From positions 3,242 to 57,774 of the forward strand of contig DHMO01000064.1 in assembly GCA_002405835.1 (NCBI GenBank): a stretch of DNA of 54,533 nt, read 5' to 3'. How positions within the stretch are numbered: the stretch's first letter is position 1; each line of letters begins with the position of its first letter. Shown here one piece after another: positions 15,790 through 23,884 of the stretch. The stretch comes from Lentisphaeria bacterium UBA4640. GTDB lineage: Bacteria; Verrucomicrobiota; Lentisphaeria; Victivallales; UBA1829. The notes below the pieces were generated by a model. That model was not told the origin of the DNA and did no database searches. It saw nothing but the letters and a program-made list of their open reading frames with translations. Made by a program: the position numbers and the translations under genes.

Positions 15790-17388
15790 ATGAACACGGA
15801 AAAAATCCTCAACATCTGGGGTAAAGGACAAATTCTCGCACTCTCCGCCCTTGACGGACAAACCAGCAGTCAGCACGGACTCGTCTTCACCACGGCGGAA
15901 AAGGAATTCGCGCTCCTGCCGCGCTGGCCGTTCAACTCGGGAAAAATCGCATTCGACGGCGCTCCAGAAAAACTCTTCCTCGCCTCCGATATGCTCGAAA
16001 GCAACGGCGTCAAAGCCGCATTCGCCGACGCCTTTCACTTCCTGATCGAAGCGGAAAACGTCTCGCTCGACCTGCCCCCGGAGCTCGCCGTTCTGCGCGA
16101 AGGCAAGCGCATTCTCATCGGCACTAAAGCAAATTTCAACCCGGAACTCATCCGCATCGACCTCGATCAGATTCTCGCGGAACGCAAGCGCTATTTTGAA
16201 ACGCTCCCCGACTTTTCCACCTCGGATACCGCGCGCCGCACCCTCGCGAAGGCCTATTCGCAGCTCAAAGGGCAGATCTACTCGCCCGAAGGATTCAACG
16301 CCCTGCACCGCTGGACCACGCCCGACCGCTGGCCGCACCGCCACGCATGGCTCTGGGACAGTGTCTTCCATGCGCTGGGACTCCGTCATATCGATCCCGC
16401 GCTCGCGCTCGAAACCCTCGAAGCGGTCCTCGACCGCCAGCAGCTGGACGGACTCATTCCCCACATGATGGGCGTCGACTGCGTTTCACACTTCACCCAG
16501 CCTCCGGTCCTTGCTTTCGGCATCTCGGAAGTTCTGAAAATGAAAAACGATGGAGCTTTTCTCCACCGCGCCTTTCCGAAACTCGAACGCTACGTCGAAT
16601 GGATCATGCGCCACCGCGACTCCGACGGACTCGGTCTCGTCGAATGGGACATTGAGGGCAATCCGCTCTGCCGGAGCGGAGAAAGCGGCATGGACAACTC
16701 CCCGCGTTTCGACTCCGCAACCCAGCTCGACGCGCCCGACTTCAATGCGTTTCTTTCTCTGGAATGCGAATGTCTCGCACGCTTTGCCGGATCCCTGAAT
16801 CTTCCGGAAAAAGCCGCATTCTGGCAGGCGCATCACAACCGTCTGAACCGTCTGATGAATGAACTGCTCTGGGATGAAGACGCCCGCATCTACATGGACC
16901 GCGACGTCACCACAAGCAGGCGCACGGGGATTTCAGCCTCTTCGGGATTCCTCCCGCTCATCTGCGGCGCACCGTCGCAGGAACAGGCGGAAAAACTGCT
17001 TGCAAACCTCTGCGATCCCGCCACTTTCGCAACCCCCTTCCGCGTTCCCTCCATCAGCCGGAAAAACACGGAAGCCTATGCGAAAGACATGTGGCGCGGT
17101 CCCGTCTGGATCAACATCAACTGGCTGATTGCATTCGGACTTGAGCGCTACGGCATGACCGCCGACGCCCGCCGGATTCTTTCCGAAACCGTTGCGGAAG
17201 AGGAGAAGTTCTACCTCAAATACGGAACTTTCTTTGAGTTTTACGATGACCGGAATGAGTGCGATCCCCCGCTTCTCTGCCGCAAAGGCAAATGCGCCCC
17301 CGAAATCAGCCCGTACAATCAGGTCTTCCACGATTACGGCTGGAGCGCCACGCTTTACATCGACATGCTCGCCAAACTGAAGCGCTGA
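15790..17388 (+). CDS. GH63/trehalase-like (MGH1-type) glycosidase
   Basis: A 532-residue enzyme with the (alpha/alpha)6 barrel motifs of mannosylglycerate hydrolase-like, GH63 and GH37 enzymes. Visible markers are Arg-His-Ala-Trp-Leu-Trp-Asp-Ser near residue 182, Gly-Met-Asp-Asn-Ser-Pro-Arg-Phe-Asp, Met-Trp-Arg-Gly-Pro-Val-Trp-Ile-Asn at 434, and Phe-His-Asp-Tyr-Gly-Trp-Ser-Ala near the end; the acidic residues in these blocks are the likely catalytic pair. There is no signal peptide, so it acts in the cytoplasm on imported oligosaccharides. The start at 15790 follows AAGGGA; an ATG at 15772 is less well placed. Probably controlled by the divergent AraC protein. Substrate unknown. Confidence 0.85.
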   Translation: MNTEKILNIWGKGQILALSALDGQTSSQHGLVFTTAEKEFALLPRWPFNSGKIAFDGAPEKLFLASDMLESNGVKAAFADAFHFLIEAENVSLDLPPELAVLREGKRILIGTKANFNPELIRIDLDQILAERKRYFETLPDFSTSDTARRTLAKAYSQLKGQIYSPEGFNALHRWTTPDRWPHRHAWLWDSVFHALGLRHIDPALALETLEAVLDRQQLDGLIPHMMGVDCVSHFTQPPVLAFGISEVLKMKNDGAFLHRAFPKLERYVEWIMRHRDSDGLGLVEWDIEGNPLCRSGESGMDNSPRFDSATQLDAPDFNAFLSLECECLARFAGSLNLPEKAAFWQAHHNRLNRLMNELLWDEDARIYMDRDVTTSRRTGISASSGFLPLICGAPSQEQAEKLLANLCDPATFATPFRVPSISRKNTEAYAKDMWRGPVWININWLIAFGLERYGMTADARRILSETVAEEEKFYLKYGTFFEFYDDRNECDPPLLCRKGKCAPEISPYNQVFHDYGWSATLYIDMLAKLKR

Positions 17389-17442
17389 ACAGCCCGGCAA
17401 ATCTTTACGCCCCCGCGGATCTTCCTCTTCCATCCGTCGGGG
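17388..17442 (+). repeat. Imperfect direct repeat, copy 1
   Basis: Begins at the stop codon of the GH63-like gene with AACAGCCC, then ATCTTT-CG and CTTCCTC-TCCATCCGT-G-GG. The same elements in the same order follow the stop codon of the RelB-like gene (17827-17886). This copy also folds as an 11-bp stem with one bulge (17410-17443) but has no U-tract. Confidence 0.45.
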
Positions 17443-17467
17443 GATATTACAAAAAAGAAAACTTCAC

Positions 17468-17506
17468 TTGCAAAATAATTCACATTGCAGTATAGTATCA
17501 TGCAAG
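17468..17506 (+). promoter_or_regulatory. Promoter and symmetric operator of the RelB-like antitoxin
   Basis: TTGCAA (17468-17473), 17 bases, TATAGT (17491-17496). TTGCA at 17485-17489 and TGCAA at 17501-17505 form an inverted repeat straddling the -10 box, fitting autorepression by a ribbon-helix-helix antitoxin. A further CTTGCA lies at the -35. Confidence 0.55.
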
Positions 17507-17534
17507 CAAAAACATTTAACAGAAGAGGACAGTC

Positions 17535-17828
17535 ATGCCCAATACACTGGTACAGTTTCGAATTGATGATACTCTGCGCAAACAGGCAAGTGATCTCTGC
17601 ACAAAACTGGGCTTCGATTTGACTACCTATTTGCGGATGAGCCTTGCGAAACTGGTTCAGGAACAAGGTGTTCCTTTTGCAGTAAAGCTGAACACAGCTC
17701 CGACAGCAGCCGAAGCCATTGCCGCGATGCGGAAACTTTCTGAAATCTCCCGGGAAAACGGGAATTCGCAGATGACCTTAGACGAAATCAACTCAGAGAT
17801 CTCTGCGATCAAAATCGGCAAGCATTAA
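17535..17828 (+). CDS. RelB/DinJ-family antitoxin without a toxin partner
   Basis: A 97-residue protein. The N-terminal 45 residues match the ribbon-helix-helix DNA-binding domain of RelB/DinJ: Val-Gln-Phe-Arg-Ile-Asp-Asp-Thr-Leu, then Leu-Gly-Phe-Asp-Leu-Thr-Thr-Tyr-Leu-Arg-Met. A Pro-Phe-Ala-Val-Lys-Leu-Asn segment typical of the family follows, and the rest would be the flexible toxin-binding tail. AGAGGA precedes the ATG. No RelE/YafQ-like toxin follows: only 134 bases separate it from the next gene, and none contains a frame of suitable length. It appears more AT-rich than its neighbours and is flanked by imperfect repeats, suggesting acquisition and loss of the toxin. Confidence 0.85.
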   Translation: MPNTLVQFRIDDTLRKQASDLCTKLGFDLTTYLRMSLAKLVQEQGVPFAVKLNTAPTAAEAIAAMRKLSEISRENGNSQMTLDEINSEISAIKIGKH

Positions 17829-17886
17829 CAGCCCTTTGCAATGCTAAAAAACATCTTTGCGAGCCTTCCTCATCCATCCGTTGAGG
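17827..17886 (+). repeat. Imperfect direct repeat, copy 2
   Basis: Starts in the stop codon of the antitoxin gene with AACAGCCC and continues with ATCTTTGCG and CCTTCCTCATCCATCCGTTG, matching copy 1 with an insertion of about 13 bases and several substitutions. It contains a short CCTCA/TGAGG hairpin. Confidence 0.45.
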
Positions 17887-17912
17887 TCCGTTGAAAAAAA
17901 AACGCGGTCCTC

Positions 17913-17940
17913 TTGATTTTTCCACGCTTGATGCTATTTT
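17913..17940 (+). promoter_or_regulatory. Promoter of the GntR/LacI-type regulator gene
   Basis: TTGATT (17913-17918), 16 bases, TATTTT (17935-17940), about 22 bases before the chosen ATG. Confidence 0.45.
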
Positions 17941-17962
17941 TTCTGAAACTCAGAGGAATTTT

Positions 17963-18970
17963 ATGGAACAGAGCAAAACAGATCAGCTCAAGCGACGCAT
18001 TCAGGACGCAATCCGGAACGGAGAGTTCCCGCCTGGCTCAACTCTGCCTTCCGTAAAACAGCTCTGCTCGCGGTACGGCGTCAGCAAACATACAGTCTCG
18101 CAGGCGCTCTCAAACCTCAACGAACAGCGAATCATCGAGGTTTCCCACGGACGAAAAACGCGCGTTCTCATGCCGGAAAAAAGAATCAGACTCGTGCACT
18201 GCGGACACGGCGGACCCGATTTCTCAACTTTCTGGCAGCCGTTCTTCAACGGAATTCTCAAGGAACTCGACCGTCATCCGGGCTTTCAGCTCTCTGTCGA
18301 ACCGCTCCGCGTCCGAACGGAAACTCCGGAAAAACTGCCGCCGTGCCAGGGCGTTATTTCCATGGGAACCGATTCGGATATCCTCCTCCGCGCCCTCCCC
18401 GGAGGGACTCCCGTTATTTTCGTCTACGACTATCCCGAAACAACGCCGTGTTCGTGCGTCTCTTCCGACTTCATTCCCGCATTCCGCGAACTCGCGGAAC
18501 TTCTCCGCGGACGGCGCACAATCGCCGTATTCAATCAGTTTGAAAAGAATGCGACTCATGGAATCAACCTTCAGAAACTGCGGCTCTGCCGCGAAATCAT
18601 GCGTGAAACCGGACTCCGCGTACGCGATGTCTACCGGAAAACATGCGAAGATCCCATGACCGCCGGATACCGGATGCTGCTATCTCTCCGGGACACGCCG
18701 CCGGATGCCGTTCTGCTCGGAACCGACGACATGGCGGTCGGCGTTTACCGCGCCGCGCACGAACTCGGACTGCGCATTCCCGACGACCTCGCCGTCTGCG
18801 GCTGCAACAATCTGCCCGTCGCAGACTTTCTGCTGCCCTCACTGACCTCCATCGCTCTTGATGCGGAGGCGCAGGGCGAAACCGCGCTCCGGATGCTCGT
18901 CGAACACCCGGAAGCCCCCGCGGTCCGCACGCTTTTCCCCGCCCGTCTCGTGCGCCGGGAATCGCTGTAA
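17963..18970 (+). CDS. GntR-type DNA-binding regulator with LacI-like sugar-sensing domain
   Basis: A 335-residue regulator. Residues 5-75 form a GntR winged helix, with Gly-Ser-Thr-Leu-Pro-Ser-Val-Lys-Gln-Leu and Val-Ser-Lys-His-Thr-Val-Ser-Gln-Ala. The remainder resembles a periplasmic-binding-protein fold as in LacI, with Asp-Ala-Val-Leu-Leu-Gly-Thr-Asp-Asp-Met-Ala-Val-Gly and Pro-Asp-Asp-Leu-Ala-Val-Cys-Gly-Cys-Asn-Asn near the end. The ATG at 17963 has a good GAGGAA site; a TTG at 17891 is less likely. It converges on the GH20 gene, 41 bases away, with no obvious target divergent from it. Target unknown; a sugar regulon is likely. Confidence 0.9.
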   Translation: MEQSKTDQLKRRIQDAIRNGEFPPGSTLPSVKQLCSRYGVSKHTVSQALSNLNEQRIIEVSHGRKTRVLMPEKRIRLVHCGHGGPDFSTFWQPFFNGILKELDRHPGFQLSVEPLRVRTETPEKLPPCQGVISMGTDSDILLRALPGGTPVIFVYDYPETTPCSCVSSDFIPAFRELAELLRGRRTIAVFNQFEKNATHGINLQKLRLCREIMRETGLRVRDVYRKTCEDPMTAGYRMLLSLRDTPPDAVLLGTDDMAVGVYRAAHELGLRIPDDLAVCGCNNLPVADFLLPSLTSIALDAEAQGETALRMLVEHPEAPAVRTLFPARLVRRESL

Positions 18971-19011
18971 TCACACTTCATCCGCGCATTACGGGCTTTC
19001 CCTTCAGGAAA

Positions 19012-20850
19012 TCAGGCAATCACGGTTCCGCTGAATGTATTTCGCAGAGGCGTGCGGACACCTGTCTCCAGAGCCGACAGCTGTGCGTCAAGTTCGGGAA
19101 TCTCATCCGTTTCCCTCAACCGGCGCAAAAGCTCAAGAAACCGTTCCCGGACACCTGCATTGCGCCGTTGAATGATCTCAAGCCCGAACGGACGCGCCGT
19201 CCGAAGCCACTCCGCACGAATTCCGGATGAGAAATCATCAAGCAGCGCAACGAGCTTCGGAATTTCCGTCTCCGCAAGCAGCAGAACATCTCTGCGTTTT
19301 CCCGCTTTCCATGCGTCCAGAAGCGCAGCCTGAAAGCGGAGACGCGCAATCAGAAAACGCACAAGCGCATGAACAGACTGGAGAGTTTCCGTGATTTTCA
19401 CCGTTTCAAGTTTTCGCCGCAGCTCCGAAAGCACTGCGGAATATCGTTCCAGCACCCCTGCCCCGGCGCTGCGATATGAAAGCCAGCCGATGGCAAGCAG
19501 AGGATCATCCCAGAGCAGCAACTCCGTTGAAACTCCGGTTTTCATTTCCTTATCCTCACACCAGACCTTCCCGAGTTCCAGGAAAAGTTCAAAATCTTCT
19601 CCGCAAACGGCACGGAAACGGGCGGACATCAACGGAATTTCCTCCGGTTCATGCCCGTAAGCAAGGCTCGCGGCAAACTCCAGACCGGCAAGTGCGGAAT
19701 CATAAGCGCAGAACGCCCCGTTGTCTCCCCACAATGTAAAAAAGATCTCTTTGAGTCCGCTTCTGCGGCATGCCTGAATACAGGGAACCAGACTGGAACG
19801 CGTAGTTTCATGATCGTACCAGAAGCGCCTCCAAGTCCAAACTCCGGATCCCATCACCGGTTCAAACCCGAGATCGCGGTGAAGTTCAATGAATTTTTCA
19901 TAAAAATCCGCATCTTTGCTGTAATAGTCCCAGTAGCAAAGCTCGATATTGCGCGGGATTCCAGCACGGACTTCCTGTGGAATCTTCGTGTTCAAATCAT
20001 AATAATTCATCTCTTTGTTTCCGAGGCGGAAATACATGTCCGACCAGATGATCGGACTCATGCCGTTTTCGGAACAGATCTGATTGACTCGTCCGAGATG
20101 ACGGTTGAACAGCTCAAATCCCGTATGAAAACCGTTGCGGTCCAGATAGCGGCCGCGGCCAAGATCGTGCGTTTCATCCATGCCGATATGAATGCGCCGG
20201 CTGGAAAGAGCCTCTTTCCAGAAAAGAATCATTTTTTCAATCAGCAAATACGTTTCAGGAGCATCAACCATCAGAACAGACGCCGTGTCGCGGACTTTCG
20301 CATATTCGCCGTATGCCAAAATCTGCTCCAAATGTCCCAGCGTCTCAATGCAGCCGATCAGTTCGATCCCGAGTTTTTTCGCAAAAGCGTCAAGCTCCTT
20401 GAGTTCTTCCATGCGGTACGCTCCGCGCATATAGCCGAAAAACGGCTCGCCCGGAAGAAGATAAGTGTCCTCCGTATAAAGCATCGCCATATTGTAACCC
20501 GTCAATGCCAGCTTGACCAATGTCTTTTTCATCCAGTCCAGGCGGAAAACCTTATTCCTGGAGCAGTCGAACATCACTCCGAGCGTCTTAAACGGAGCTG
20601 TCTCCTCCGTTTCCACTCCTGCGAACACATGAGAAACTCCACGCAAAAAACCGGAAACCGAACCGGCTTCGACACTCCATCTGCCGTTTTTTTGTGTAAC
20701 TTTCACTTCATTCTCAACCCCTCTGCGGAACAGCAATTCAGACTCCCCGTCTTTTTCCGCGATCCACTCTCCGTGATACAACGACACCAGACGCAGCGCT
20801 GAATTCAGTTCCGCATCACACTTATCCGGATTCCAACAAAATCTGCTCAT
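19012..20850 (-). CDS. GH20-type beta-N-acetylhexosaminidase
   Basis: A 612-residue enzyme with a GH20 barrel after a short alpha/beta N-terminal domain. The hallmark pair D225-E226 sits in His-Ile-Gly-Met-Asp-Glu-Thr-His, where Glu is the acid and Asp orients the substrate N-acetyl group. The preceding strand motifs Tyr-Asn-Met-Ala-Met-Leu-Tyr-Thr-Glu-Asp and Glu-Thr-Leu-Gly-His also fit. The C-terminal 200 residues are helical. With no signal peptide it is probably cytoplasmic, acting on small GlcNAc- or GalNAc-containing products such as mucin glycans. GAGGAGA precedes the ATG. It is divergent from an AraC gene 63 bases away. Confidence 0.88.
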   Translation of the reverse strand: MSRFCWNPDKCDAELNSALRLVSLYHGEWIAEKDGESELLFRRGVENEVKVTQKNGRWSVEAGSVSGFLRGVSHVFAGVETEETAPFKTLGVMFDCSRNKVFRLDWMKKTLVKLALTGYNMAMLYTEDTYLLPGEPFFGYMRGAYRMEELKELDAFAKKLGIELIGCIETLGHLEQILAYGEYAKVRDTASVLMVDAPETYLLIEKMILFWKEALSSRRIHIGMDETHDLGRGRYLDRNGFHTGFELFNRHLGRVNQICSENGMSPIIWSDMYFRLGNKEMNYYDLNTKIPQEVRAGIPRNIELCYWDYYSKDADFYEKFIELHRDLGFEPVMGSGVWTWRRFWYDHETTRSSLVPCIQACRRSGLKEIFFTLWGDNGAFCAYDSALAGLEFAASLAYGHEPEEIPLMSARFRAVCGEDFELFLELGKVWCEDKEMKTGVSTELLLWDDPLLAIGWLSYRSAGAGVLERYSAVLSELRRKLETVKITETLQSVHALVRFLIARLRFQAALLDAWKAGKRRDVLLLAETEIPKLVALLDDFSSGIRAEWLRTARPFGLEIIQRRNAGVRERFLELLRRLRETDEIPELDAQLSALETGVRTPLRNTFSGTVIA

Positions 20851-20913
20851 TCTGATTCTCCTCTTGAAATTTCAGATTCTGCATGTAAAATACTCCATAA
20901 AAAGGAAATAAAA

Positions 20914-21801
20914 ATGGACTTTTCAACATCTTCCTATGGAAAAAAGAAACTCTCGGAAACCAACTACGCCCCCGTCCCGCCGGCATTCCGCGAGGCTCTT
21001 CTGAAAACAGGAATTCTCTTTCATGTTTACTATGACAACTGCACGACTGCTCTCAAACCGTTCAATGAAGCGGAAACACCGTGCACCGAAACCCGCCGGT
21101 TCCCGTACTACTGCCTGCTCCATCTCCTCAGCGGCGACGGCTTCTTTTATGACGCCGCACACCGCAAAACGGAATTCTTTGAGCAGGGGACAGGCCTTCT
21201 CATCTCCCCGGGATTTGAACAGCAGTACGGAGGGCGGACAAAAAATTTCACCGAGGATTCCGTCTGTTTCACCGGCCCGCTCGCCGACGAAATGTTCCGC
21301 CGCGGTCTGCTCCGCAACGGACTGTTCTACATGGGAACGGAACGGCGCATTCTGCCAATAATCCGGGCGATTCAGAGAGCCTCTCTTCCCGCACTGCTGG
21401 AGGCGTCCGCTCTGCTTGTTCAGCTTCTGCTTGCCCTTGACGGAGAACGTCAACGAGTGGACAGGCCCGCATGCAGACAGCATCTTTCCGCTCTGCTGGC
21501 CCGCCTTGCAGAAACCGCAGAGCACGAATGGAGCGTGGATGAAATGGCGGAGTATCTGAACATCAGCACAAATTCACTCCGCAAACTTTTTCTCTCCGAA
21601 CAGGGAATGACGCCGAAACACTACCTGGATCAGCTCTGGCTCCGCCGCGCGACGGATCTGCTTTGCAGAACAAACCGCCCGCTTCTCGAAATAGCACACC
21701 TCCTGCACTGCGCGGATCCATATTATTTTTTCCGCCGTTTCCGCAAACTTTCCGGCATTTCCCCCGCCCGGTACCGCCGGGAATTCCAGCGGGAAACATG
21801 A
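20914..21801 (+). CDS. AraC-family transcriptional regulator
   Basis: A 295-residue regulator divergent from the GH20 gene. The N-terminal half is a sensor domain of low similarity to the other three AraC proteins here. The C-terminal part has Val-Asp-Glu-Met-Ala-Glu-Tyr-Leu-Asn-Ile-Ser and Leu-Leu-Glu-Ile-Ala-His-Leu-Leu-His-Cys, followed by Tyr-Tyr-Phe-Phe-Arg-Arg-Phe-Arg-Lys. AAAAGGAA precedes the start. It probably controls the GH20 enzyme; no convincing operator was found in the short intergenic gap, apart from the palindrome TGAAATTTCA at 20865-20874. Confidence 0.9.
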   Translation: MDFSTSSYGKKKLSETNYAPVPPAFREALLKTGILFHVYYDNCTTALKPFNEAETPCTETRRFPYYCLLHLLSGDGFFYDAAHRKTEFFEQGTGLLISPGFEQQYGGRTKNFTEDSVCFTGPLADEMFRRGLLRNGLFYMGTERRILPIIRAIQRASLPALLEASALLVQLLLALDGERQRVDRPACRQHLSALLARLAETAEHEWSVDEMAEYLNISTNSLRKLFLSEQGMTPKHYLDQLWLRRATDLLCRTNRPLLEIAHLLHCADPYYFFRRFRKLSGISPARYRREFQRET

Positions 21802-21848
21802 CAGGAAAGGACGTTCAGCGACCACACAGATTCAGTCGTCGCACCCCG

Positions 21849-22793
21849 TCACGCTTCGTCCGCTTCGCGGAAAAACGAACAGGCGAGCCCGAACTGGCAG
21901 CAGCGGCAGACTTCGGGGACTCCGCACTCGGGGAAATCGGCAAAGTAAACCACGCGTCCCGGACGGATTTTCGCCCGCATCATCGCAACGCTCCCGGCGA
22001 TCAGCTCTTCCGCGCGGTCGGCATTGCCGGAATACTCGAACCCCTTCCACTCTCCATGCTCCGCAGCAAGAAATGTGCTGCAGGCATTCTCTTCATGAAA
22101 CATGGTCCGGATGTACCACGCGAAGATATCCGCTCCCGCCTGGAAGATCGACGGTTCCGGCTCGTGGAAGGATACTCGAAGAGAACAGCGCATTCCGGGC
22201 TCGCTCCAGAAAATTCCCGGGTTGCTCCATACTCGGATTTCTCCAAAGTATGCTTCATAATCCGCATTCTGATTGATCCGGTTCGGACGCTGGAAATGCA
22301 GGACGGCTGACGGATACTGCGTTGAAAAAGCGAATCCCAGCGCCTCCGCAAGGTCATGCCGGGCTTTCCGGAACAGATCATCAGGAGGAAGTTCAAAATC
22401 GGGAAACGGGATATAATCGGGCGACTCCGCCGCTTCGCGCACGCGCTCCGTCATGCGCGCAAACAGATGTTCTTCCAGACGGTGACGGAACGCCCGGGCG
22501 CGCAAAGGTTCGGGAATAAAGCGCACGCGGTCAAGAACGGTCTTCCATGCAGAATCCATCAGCTCGCCGAGCCACTCCGCGTAAAGTTTCGCCTTCTTCC
22601 CCCGGTAGATTGCGGAAATGACCGGATCCGCCCAGCCGTCCCAGCCGCCCTGCGCGGCGTAATAGTGCAGAAAATAGGCCCGTTCGCACCGCAGAAAACG
22701 CAAGTGACGCGTCAGCGACCAGGAAAACTCCGTTTCGGGAAGCTCCGTCGAAAAATCAGACGCGGCAGAAACTTCGCGCCTGAAATCTCTCAT
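21849..22793 (-). CDS. PD-(D/E)XK-type protein with Cas4/AddB-like iron-sulfur cysteines
   Basis: A 314-residue protein. One cysteine near the N-terminus (C36 in Leu-Arg-Cys-Glu-Arg-Ala-Tyr-Phe-Leu-His-Tyr) and three near the C-terminus (C296, C299, C305, pattern C-x2-C-x5-C) reproduce the split four-cysteine set that holds a 4Fe-4S cluster in Cas4, AddB and related RecB-family nucleases. The middle is alpha-helical, then beta-rich, as expected, but I cannot identify the usual Asp...Glu-x-Lys catalytic set, so it may be inactive or divergent. Its start overlaps the sppA stop by four bases. No CRISPR or recombination genes are nearby. A DNA repair or binding role is conceivable but unproven. 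Confidence 0.65.
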   Translation of the reverse strand: MRDFRREVSAASDFSTELPETEFSWSLTRHLRFLRCERAYFLHYYAAQGGWDGWADPVISAIYRGKKAKLYAEWLGELMDSAWKTVLDRVRFIPEPLRARAFRHRLEEHLFARMTERVREAAESPDYIPFPDFELPPDDLFRKARHDLAEALGFAFSTQYPSAVLHFQRPNRINQNADYEAYFGEIRVWSNPGIFWSEPGMRCSLRVSFHEPEPSIFQAGADIFAWYIRTMFHEENACSTFLAAEHGEWKGFEYSGNADRAEELIAGSVAMMRAKIRPGRVVYFADFPECGVPEVCRCCQFGLACSFFREADEA

Positions 22794-23869
22794 CTCAGAT
22801 AGTCCTGCGGAAGGAAATAGAGACAGCCCTGCTGCAGTTCCGGCGCGGCGAATCCCGGAAGACGCACACGCAGCAGATGCGATGCCTCCGCATCCGCACT
22901 GAACAGCAGGTTGAACAGGGAATTGTTGCGTCTGTAGCGGACAACTCTCAGAGAGCCCGGTTCACATTTTGCAAGTTCTTCCGCCTTCGCAACCGCCTCC
23001 GGCATCCGCCCGAGCTCATCAATCAGACCGAGCTCCAAAGCACGCGCTCCATGAAAGACCCGTCCGTCGCCGATCTCCGTTGTGCGGATTTTTTCAACCG
23101 GAATCTTGCGTCCGGCGGAAACGATCTTCACGAATTCCGTGTAGCATTCATCAACCAGCGACTGTATCAGCGCGTTTTCCTCCTGCGTTTTTCCGCGGGT
23201 TGCGCTGAGCAGATCTTTCATCTTTCCGGACTTGTAGACTTCCGCCTGAACGCCAATCTTGTCAAGCAGACCTTTGACGTTGAATGATGAAATAATCACA
23301 CCGATGCTTCCGGTCAGTGTCATGCGGTTTGCGATGATCCAGTCGCATCCAGCGGCCGCGTAATAGCCTCCGCTCGCCGCCATCGAGTTCATCAGAGCAA
23401 TCACCGGTTTCGCCTTTTTCGCCCGCAGAACCGCAGAGTAAATATCATCGGATGCGGTGACTTCGCCGCCCGGTGTGTTGAGGTTCAGAATGATTGCGCG
23501 GACCTCCGGGTCCTTCGCGGCCTTCCGGATCTGCTTGCAGATGTTTTCCGAATCGGCGTTTTCACTGAATCCGCCGCCCGCATTGAGAATGATTCCCCGA
23601 ATGTCGATCACGGCAATCTTGCCGCCCGCCTCCGATGCGGAACGGAGAACGGATTCCTCCGTATCGTCTTCACTTTCCTGATCACCGGAGAATTTCGGCA
23701 GAAAACTTCCAATCAGCCACGCCGCCGCAAGCATCACAAAAAGCAGCACGACAAACGCCGCAAAGCAGCCGAAGAGACACCCCAGACAACTGCTTTTCTT
23801 CTTTTTCGCCTCGGGGAAAACCCGCGGCTGTTCCGGTGCGGGCTCAATCACTTCTGTATTTTCAGCCAT
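22790..23869 (-). CDS. sppA: Signal peptide peptidase SppA (S49 family)
   Basis: A 359-residue membrane-bound serine protease that degrades cleaved signal peptides. After a cytoplasmic N-terminal tail of about 27 residues, a single membrane helix spans about 33-57, preceded by the cysteine-rich Cys-Leu-Gly-Cys-Leu-Phe-Gly-Cys. The catalytic serine is S166 in Met-Ala-Ala-Ser-Gly-Gly-Tyr-Tyr, and the general-base lysine is probably K213 in Val-Tyr-Lys-Ser-Gly-Lys. Thr-Pro-Gly-Gly-Glu-Val and Thr-Gly-Ser-Ile-Gly-Val are present. Length is that of the short, single-domain type. GGGAGGT precedes the ATG. It lies in the gltX-def gene series and is translationally coupled to the Fe-S cysteine protein. 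Confidence 0.93.
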   Translation of the reverse strand: MAENTEVIEPAPEQPRVFPEAKKKKSSCLGCLFGCFAAFVVLLFVMLAAAWLIGSFLPKFSGDQESEDDTEESVLRSASEAGGKIAVIDIRGIILNAGGGFSENADSENICKQIRKAAKDPEVRAIILNLNTPGGEVTASDDIYSAVLRAKKAKPVIALMNSMAASGGYYAAAGCDWIIANRMTLTGSIGVIISSFNVKGLLDKIGVQAEVYKSGKMKDLLSATRGKTQEENALIQSLVDECYTEFVKIVSAGRKIPVEKIRTTEIGDGRVFHGARALELGLIDELGRMPEAVAKAEELAKCEPGSLRVVRYRRNNSLFNLLFSADAEASHLLRVRLPGFAAPELQQGCLYFLPQDYLR

Positions 23870-23884
23870 CTCGCACCTCCCGGA

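Noticed and set aside
17829..17962. Search for a RelE/YafQ toxin after the antitoxin
   Set aside because: No frame of toxin length exists between the antitoxin and the regulator on either strand.
20851..20880. GATTCT repeated with a 21-base period between the GH20 and AraC genes
   Set aside because: Only six bases match exactly and the first copy overlaps the GH20 ribosome-binding site, so coincidence is likely.
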